This document shows positions 57,841 through 64,000 of a stretch of DNA of 64,000 nt, in pieces (position 1 is the stretch's first letter; every line of letters begins with the position of its first letter). The translations under genes were made by a program, and so were the position numbers. Under the pieces are notes generated by a model. The model did not search any database and was not told where the DNA came from. It saw only the letters and a program-made list of their open reading frames with translations. Source of the DNA: Aspidapion aeneum (lineage: Eukaryota > Arthropoda > Insecta > Coleoptera > Brentidae); NCBI GenBank assembly GCA_963576565.1, contig OY755045.1:62001-126000 (forward strand), given 5' to 3'.

Positions 57841-58664
57841 AAAACTTTATTAAAATTTACTTCAGTCAAAATAGTACACTTATTGTGGCTTCAGAAAGTT
57901 ATAAAGATAAATATAATTCAAATATAGATACATATATTAAATTAAATTTTAATTATACATTAAATATTTTATTTAAAAGAACCTTTTTATTAAAAGAAAA
58001 CAGAAACAAATTATTTATTATTGTAATAAGTAAAGGTAAATTAATTGTTTTCCATAGTAGACAATTTTTTAAAGTAAAGAATATATTTATGTATAGCATA
58101 AGCCATTGTTCACACCTTTTGTCATGCAAATGTTTTGTTAAAAATAAATTAATAAAAAATATATTGTTTTACTTGATTAAATCATCGAACGTAGGTATAA
58201 TCAGTTTATATATTTGTTGAATGAATACAATACCAATTCTGCGTTGTTTTATCGTGTTTGCACTATGAACAACTATAATGGAACTAGAAGATTCTTAGAT
58301 GTCGCCATCTATTCGAGAATTTGTTTTTCAACAACAAAACTCAATACTGACACCCTGACTGTGGTTTTCGTAGAATAGATGGCGCCAGTTTGGTAGGTCA
58401 TTCGCAATAAAATGATTCCTTGCTGTTTTTGGTGTTCTTTACTTCAGTGGATGTTCTGTGCTGTACTTTTAGGTTTTGTTTATGTTTTTTAAAGGGGGAT
58501 TTAGTGAAATTTTAATACAGGGTTGTATTTTTAAGGTAAGTCCATTTTAAATGTAGAAAAAGATCGCCAGAGGAACCTCCACATGCAAAATTTTGCCCAA
58601 TTCACATGTTTTATCTTTAGATATCTTGATCTTGACAAAACTTTTTGTTTTTTTAGTTACAAGC
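57841..58664 (+). promoter_or_regulatory. NUDCD1 upstream region with 5'UTR intron
   Basis: A 5' exon ending at 58535 (AAG|GTAAGTCC) joins a leader segment from 58657, giving a short spliced leader before ATG. Two AGATGGCG motifs lie 60-70 bp apart in opposite orientation upstream, at 58303-58310 (as CGCCATCT) and 58377-58385 (AGATGGCGC). The 57885-58220 stretch is open for 111 codons but is AT-rich low-complexity sequence and is not called as a gene. Confidence 0.5.
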
Positions 58665-60442
58665 ATGGCTGATTTGAAATTTCTTGAGTTGAAGGCAAAC
58701 CGATCAATGATGGATCCTAATTTTGAAGGCTATAAATTAACACTTAGAGAAATGCCCTCATTTAAACAAAATCTAACCACTAAAATTGATTTAAGTCACT
58801 TATCTTCAGAGCAGTATGGTTTGTTGCATGCCAAATTGTTTGGTTTACATAATTACTTGTTTGTGGATCCTTATGAAGCAAAAGAAAATGTTTATTTCAT
58901 TGATAAAAACTTGGATGTTTTTAAAACCTACATAGATTCACTAAATAATGAGTTGGTTACCCCTGTTAAGGTTTGGACCATTCCAAAAATAAGAGATAGA
59001 ATTCCTGGCGACTACAATTTAAGTCTTTGCTTTGCGAGTTCAAATATTGTAACTATATCAGATGGTCTTGGAACCTTATATGTATTAGATGCAAGAGATA
59101 AAAGTTTTGATAATGAATTTATTTTGTTATACAGTGGTGAAGTGCTTGGAAAAGGTGACCAGGGATTTTTGATTTCTGATGCCAAATATAGCCAAGAATC
59201 AAAAACACTTCAAATATTATTGCTACACATTGAAGAAGACTTAAAAGATAGATTTGTTTCAATTATTCACTGTATTACTTTGAAACATGATAATGAGAAT
59301 TGGAATCAAACCGCTTTAAAACAGTTAAAAACTAAAGGCGAGGTACAGTATTTGTACCTTGGTGAAGATCTTGATAGCTTAAATATTGTTACAAACAATG
59401 AGTTACAAATTACTTTGGATTCTGATAATGAAATAAAAGAAGTTTTAAGTATTAATCAAGATGAAAAAAACTATACATGGTCACAGACAACAGAAGAAAT
59501 TGATTTGAAAATTCAGTTAACAGATAATGCCAATAAAAATCTTATTAAAGTTCAAACAAGGGCTGAAACAATTGAAGTAATCTATGACAAAGACTTAATT
59601 TTAGAAGGCAACTTTGTTGGAAGAGTAGATCCATCTTTAACAAGCTGGACTTTAAATAATAAAGGTCTTCTAGAGGTCACTCTAATAAAAACTGATGGAA
59701 CTAATTTGTGGCCAACACTTTTGATTGCTGCTGAAAATGGACAGCATTTGTTAGATCCTGCCATTATTAAAAGTGTGAATGAGAGATTGGACAACTTGAC
59801 CAGTGATACTGAGGCACTACCTCAAGCAGGAACCACCTTCAACAGTGCACAAGTGGAGGAATGCGATTTTGAGTGTGACAAATCATCCACATTTGAGCGA
59901 ATCCAAATAAGTACTTCGAAGAGAACCCACAAAATCAAACTGGGTTCACACCCTGTCTTGTTGACTGCAAAGATGGCTGAGAATTTGTCACCAGCTGTAG
60001 GAATAAGAAATGATGTAGATGTTTGCTTGTGGCAACCTAAAAATGAGGGCAACAATTTTGAAGTAGAACATGTAGGCACATTGTTGGCCATTGGATATGT
60101 ACAGGTAAGAAATATAAATTCTATTAATAAATTATTTAATGTGTGCTAAGCTTAACACATTTTCAGGCATCAAAACAAAACAGAGCATTTACTGTTTGCT
60201 CCCCAAACCTGTCTTACTGTGTGATTAGTGAATCCACTGGCCATATTTTTGTATATAAACAGAATCACCCACTCACAAGCAGCCATTTAAGAAATAGGAC
60301 GAGTGGTGAACGAATCAAAACATTGGCTCAACAGCAAGTCATTCATTTGGCAAATGAGCAGATTTTGGGCATCTGTGCTGGACCCAATTTTATGTTTGTT
60401 TTAGGTGAAGATTTTGTTATGGCTTTACAAGTTAATGAATAA
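58665..60442 (+). CDS. NUDCD1: NudC domain-containing protein 1
   Basis: Exons 58665-60104 and 60167-60442 (62-bp intron) give 571 residues, close to human NUDCD1 (583). The family carries a CS/p23-like domain inside a beta-propeller-like protein and acts as an HSP90 co-chaperone or adaptor; human NUDCD1 (CML66) binds the DHX15 splicing helicase. Seen here: N-terminal MADLKFLELKANRSMMDPNF, family motifs VWTIPKIRD and FASSNIVTISDGLGTLYVLD, and a CS domain at about 266-355 (YTWSQTTEEIDLKIQL ... GRVDPSLTSWTLNNKGLLEV). It ends MFVLGEDFVMALQVNE. I prefer the ATG at 58665 because it follows a TTTTTTTAG acceptor; an upstream in-frame start lies inside the intron. It converges on SDR39U1, 126 bp away. 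Confidence 0.92.
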
Positions 60443-60567
60443 AAAAAAGCTCGTTAAGAAAAGATTTTGCTTAGTATATTTTTTCAATTATGAAAACCTA
60501 AATCGCTATCAGTAGCTTTAAAATATCACACAAAACACAAATACATACAGACAACAAGAACTTTCTT

Positions 60568-61736
60568 TTATTTATTCTTCTTCTGGACTATGTCTCTGCA
60601 AGCTTCTTCAATTGTGGGGTACAAAAATTTATATCCTACATCTTGGGTTCTTTTTGGAATTACTATTGGCCCTTCAGTTACCATTTTAGCCCTTTCTGCA
60701 CCCAGTGCTATGTTAAACACAAAGTTGGGAATAGGTATTAGAGCGGGTCTGCGTAAAGCTTTTGCAAATGTCTAAAATATATTATTAATGTCAACAATTT
60801 ATAGAAAAAATTGCCTCCCGCACGTAGTAGATCAAGATGACATACATTTGTAAACTCCTTATTAGTGGCAGGCTTAGGACCCACAGCATTGAGCACACAA
60901 GTTACTTTGGGGTTCTCTATGGCAAATAAAATGATATTGACCAAATCATCAATGTGAATCCATGGCAAATATTGTTTTCCATCTCCAATTGGTCCACCAA
61001 GACCAAACCAAAAAGGAAGGTACAGTTGTTTTATCATGCCACCATCTCTGCCTAAAATATGAGCACTATTTCAGCAAATAAAATAAAAAAATACACAGCA
61101 GAAAACTTGCCTAGAACCACACCACTCCTGACAGTGACCACTCGGCACTTTGTTTCTGACTCAGGTTCTAATTTTGAAGCTGTTTCCCAGTGTTGACACA
61201 GTTTTGAAAAAAAATCAAAAGGCTCCCAAGTATCACTTTCACTATATGTCTTTTCACAATCTGGCTTATACCCACTGATACCAGAAATGGCAACAAAAAC
61301 ATTTGGCTTTTCTACAGCAGAATTGATTGCCTTGGCTAGAGATGAAGTTGTATTTACTCTAGAGTTAAAAACATTCTGTTTGAAGCCTGGGGTCCAACGC
61401 CTAGAGAAGTCCATGACATTCTGACCTAGGACAAGCTTTAATTAGTTTTAGTACTTTGTAGTCAATTTTGAATAATATTGTTACCTGCTAAGTTGACCAC
61501 TGCACTGGTATCTTTTGGAAGCCCTCTGTTATTGAGGTCATTCCAAGAAATATGAGCAGGTCCAGGCATCCTTGAAACAATGGTAACCCCATATCCTTTG
61601 CTTTTTAAAGTTTTTATAAGATGTGAGCCCACAAACCCAGTTCCACCACCTAAAAAAAGGTGTATTTACTATTATTCATCTATCTTTACAAATCCGCTTT
61701 AAAATTAAATTTACCGACTAGAACATTTCCAGGCAT
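60568..61736 (-). CDS. SDR39U1: SDR39U1-type epimerase family protein
   Basis: Five exons (61715-61736, 61485-61649, 61111-61425, 60846-61051, 60568-60771) give 303 residues. Atypical short-chain dehydrogenase related to bacterial YfcH/SulA-like epimerases; NADP-binding, substrate unknown. The Rossmann motif GGGTGFVG spans residues 8-15 after MPGNVLV. MPGPAHISWNDL, VVNLAGQNVMDFSRRW, RSGVVLGRDGGM, FGLGGPIGDGKQYLPWIHIDD and RTQDVGYKFLYP follow, as in the human protein. Intron 3 uses a GC donor (CTAG|GCAAGT, 61109-61110), the well-known minor GC-AG class. Head-to-head with the MCRIP2-like gene. Confidence 0.94.
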
Positions 61737-62207
61737 TTTATTTTCTATAAATTTAACTCTTAAGAATCAAGCTTGCCCTTTTTGTTTTACATAACACGGT
61801 AGTATAAAAATTGGCAAATTTAATTCTACCTAATGCAAAATCAGCTGTTGTTAGTAAACAAACAGGGAGCACAGAAAACTAGCATAGCGAGCTTTTCTGT
61901 GTAAGTTGACCCACAGAAATTACAATTTCGCTCTTTAGATGGCGCAAATTGTGTTCTGGGCTCAGCGCCATCTAGGGATCGAATTAAATGTTTCCAGGTA
62001 GCGCTTCAAGCGCATTAGGTTTTTGTTAGTGGCCTTATTGTGCGAGACATCTACTCCAGCTGTTAGACAGTTTTTCGAAGTAGTTCAATCGCTCTAGAGG
62101 TTATTTCACAACATTTGTAAATTTCTTTTGATTTTCTGGAAATTTTTCTATTTTATCCTGCAATTTTATGACAAACTCAGTCATAATAATCCTGATTATA
62201 GCCTGCA
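61737..62207. promoter_or_regulatory. Bidirectional promoter SDR39U1 / MCRIP2-like with paired AGATGGCGC
   Basis: 471 bp between divergent starts. AGATGGCGC at 61937-61945 and GCGCCATCT at 61965-61973 face each other 19 bp apart. The core fits AGRKGGCGC of CTCF; ATGGCG also resembles YY1/Pho sites. No TATA box. Confidence 0.5.
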
Positions 62208-63880
62208 ATGTACAACATTAAAGGTCCCAGCAAGATAGCTGCCAAAACTGCTCGGAGAGGTTAGTAATTCTAGGATTTTAGTTTGTCTAGGGGTCTGTCT
62301 TTCCCAATTGGCTTCATTTTCAATATAATAAAAATACTCTGCCAATATATGGGCCCCTAAGCTCACACTAGGTACTATAGTTATAGTGTACGTGTGAGCT
62401 AATATAACTAAAAACTGAAATATATTTTATTCAACTCCAGACTAAATTACCTTTTGTTTGATACCACACAAGCCATGTTTTGACTTAAACTCAAATTTTT
62501 GAAATCTCCCCCACCCTTACAAAAAAAACAAAAACTAAAATGTATTTTGTTAAAGTCCGGACTCAATTACCTTTCGTTTGATATCACACACTCCATATTT
62601 TCACTTAAACTCTAATTTTTAAAATATACCCCCACCCTTTTTTTTAAAATAAATTAAAATGTATTTTGTTTAACTGCAGACTCAATTACCTTTCGTGTAA
62701 TATCACACACGCCATATTTTCACATAAACTCTAATTTTTTAAATCTACCCCCACCCTTTTATTTGGTTTGTGTTCGGTGGATTTTCTTCATTTTTAAATG
62801 GGACCATCTCGACCCAAGACCCAGCCTAGGTACCAAATTTCATTAAAATCGGCCAAGCGGTTTTTGAGTTATGCGCGTTGGTCGTTACAGACAGACATAC
62901 AGACACACAGACAGACAGACAGACATACAGACAGACGGCGCAACAAAAAAGTTTCAAAATCATCTGAAACGCAAAGATATATAAAAATTTTTGAAATCGG
63001 AGCAACTTTTTTTTTCTCGAAAAAATTAGGATCACCATAGCTCACACTACTATAGTATAGTATATGTGTGAGCTAATATCGCAATGATTATGTGAACTTT
63101 CGAGAATTAGTGAGCCATAATAGACCCACTGGTGGTCGCAGTGGAAGGGCTGCAAGGCCTACACACATCTGAATTGTCATGCTTAGTTTTCTTGGTTTAA
63201 TTTTTTATGTGGTAAAGATTTCTTTAAGTAATTTAATACTAATAGTTCTTTTTCTTTCTAGGTATTTCTCAAAATATTGATAACTATGGTAGCACTAGTA
63301 AATCAAAAGTAAATGAAGACGAGAAAAATAACAATAAAGGGTAAGTATTTGTTTTGGGTTGTTCATTTTGTATTTTCATCTGAAGATGCCATTGTGAATT
63401 GATACATGTACTTTTTTAGGAGCCCAGTTGCAGAAGATTCTGAACCAAAACCAATTTTTCAGAAAAAAATTGTGCAAGCCAATACAAGACATGATATAGA
63501 TGATGAAATCACACCACAACACGAGGAGTGGATTAAGTTTATTCAAGAATGTGAGTTCTTGTTCTTGTCCTTAATATTTTTGTCTGGTTATTACTATTTT
63601 TGAAGTTATGGTAAATCTATATAAATACCTACTAGTTTTTTTAAAACTAATTATTGTTATTTTTTCAGCTTGGAATTTAGTCAATTCAGAACTAGAAGAA
63701 GAAAAACAAAAGGAGTCTGCAGAACAAAACTCAGAAGTGCAGCAAGTAAGAATTTTTATAGATGAACCCCATAATTTAAAAGATTTTGTGCCTTGGGACT
63801 TAGAACTATGGTGGGGTAGGAGGTTATACAATAAAATTATGAGTCTAGAAAATGCCAAAATTCAAAGTAGCTCAAAGTAA
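62208..63880 (+). CDS. MCRIP2/FAM195-like protein
   Basis: Exons 62208-62259, 63262-63340, 63420-63550 and 63669-63880 give 157 residues. Vertebrate MCRIP1/2 are small adaptors that bind the CtBP corepressor and the DDX6 stress-granule helicase. The ends match the family: MYNIKGPSKIAAKTARRG at the start (human MCRIP2 begins MYTITKGPSK), TPQHEEWIKFIQESWNLVNS in the middle (family HEENVRFV.EAW), and HNLKDFVPWDLELWW near the end (family L..F.PIDL..WW). The central part is low-complexity and Lys/Asn-rich. Intron 1 contains copy 2 of the 720-bp dispersed repeat. Confidence 0.85.
62331..63074 (+). repeat. Dispersed 720-bp repeat, copy 2
   Basis: Near-identical to 23571-24294, same orientation, with the clean right-hand palindrome AGCTCACAC...GTGTGAGCT (63039-63074) and a longer CAGACAGACAGACATACAG microsatellite. 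It inserted into MCRIP2 intron 1. Confidence 0.8.
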
Positions 63881-64000
63881 TTTTTTTTAAAAGTAAATCA
63901 TCAATCCTGAACATCACCTTTTATTTTTACAAAAAATATTGACTGCTACCTTATCTCTAAACCTTCACTCAAATTTTTGCTTATTTTGAGGTAAGAATAA

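Noticed and set aside
57885..58220. 111-codon + strand ORF
   Set aside because: Low-complexity Lys/Asn/Ile/Phe sequence from AT-rich DNA; no family, no splice context.

Overview
This is nuclear DNA from an animal, almost certainly an insect and most likely a holometabolous one such as a beetle. The DNA is strongly AT-rich, splice sites are GTAAGT-like, many introns are only 50-100 bp, the genes are close orthologues of insect and vertebrate housekeeping genes, and the spacers are full of short non-autonomous DNA transposons. No species can be named from the sequence alone. No bacterial, CRISPR or viral gene was seen.

Layout. 0-2 kb: the 3' end of an unrecognised + strand gene, with an intronless four-helix membrane ORF nested antisense in its last intron. 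2.2-9.5 kb: a compact housekeeping cluster of mitochondrial ribosomal protein bL27m (-), a PLPP6-like lipid phosphatase (+), AIP (-), dyskerin (-) and RidA (+), arranged mostly as head-to-head or tail-to-tail pairs. 10-14.8 kb: a three-exon gene (-) for a probably N-myristoylated coiled-coil protein. 17.9-23.1 kb: an eight-coding-exon TMEM200-like two-pass membrane protein (-), with a tRNA-Thr(TGT) gene antisense in an intron. 23-29.8 kb: intergenic DNA built from nested repeats, a probable solo LTR and a GC-rich island. 29.8-54.6 kb: one 25-kb gene (+) for a membrane dipeptidase (M19 family), whose introns hold most of the mobile elements and a 6.7-kb heptanucleotide satellite. 58.6-63.9 kb: NUDCD1 (+), SDR39U1 (-) and an MCRIP2/FAM195-like gene (+).

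Genes were built by joining exons by hand. Every join given keeps frame and uses AG acceptors and GT donors, with one GC donor in SDR39U1. The genes do not form one pathway: they are dyskerin/H-ACA RNP, mitochondrial translation, HSP90 co-chaperone, imine detoxification, isoprenoid phosphate metabolism and peptide hydrolysis.

The observations most worth a second look are these. (1) Dipeptidase intron 6 would be about 52 bp without a heptamer array of about 950 copies. (2) The dipeptidase stop codon (TGA followed by C) is followed in frame by 19 codons for a very hydrophobic tail resembling a GPI-anchor signal, a candidate for stop-codon readthrough. (3) Several hAT-type MITEs carry perfect 8-bp target duplications, one with an internal empty-site control. 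(4) A palindromic GTGCGGAAAAG motif family clusters around the dipeptidase 5' end. (5) Paired AGATGGCGC motifs sit upstream of NUDCD1 and between SDR39U1 and MCRIP2.
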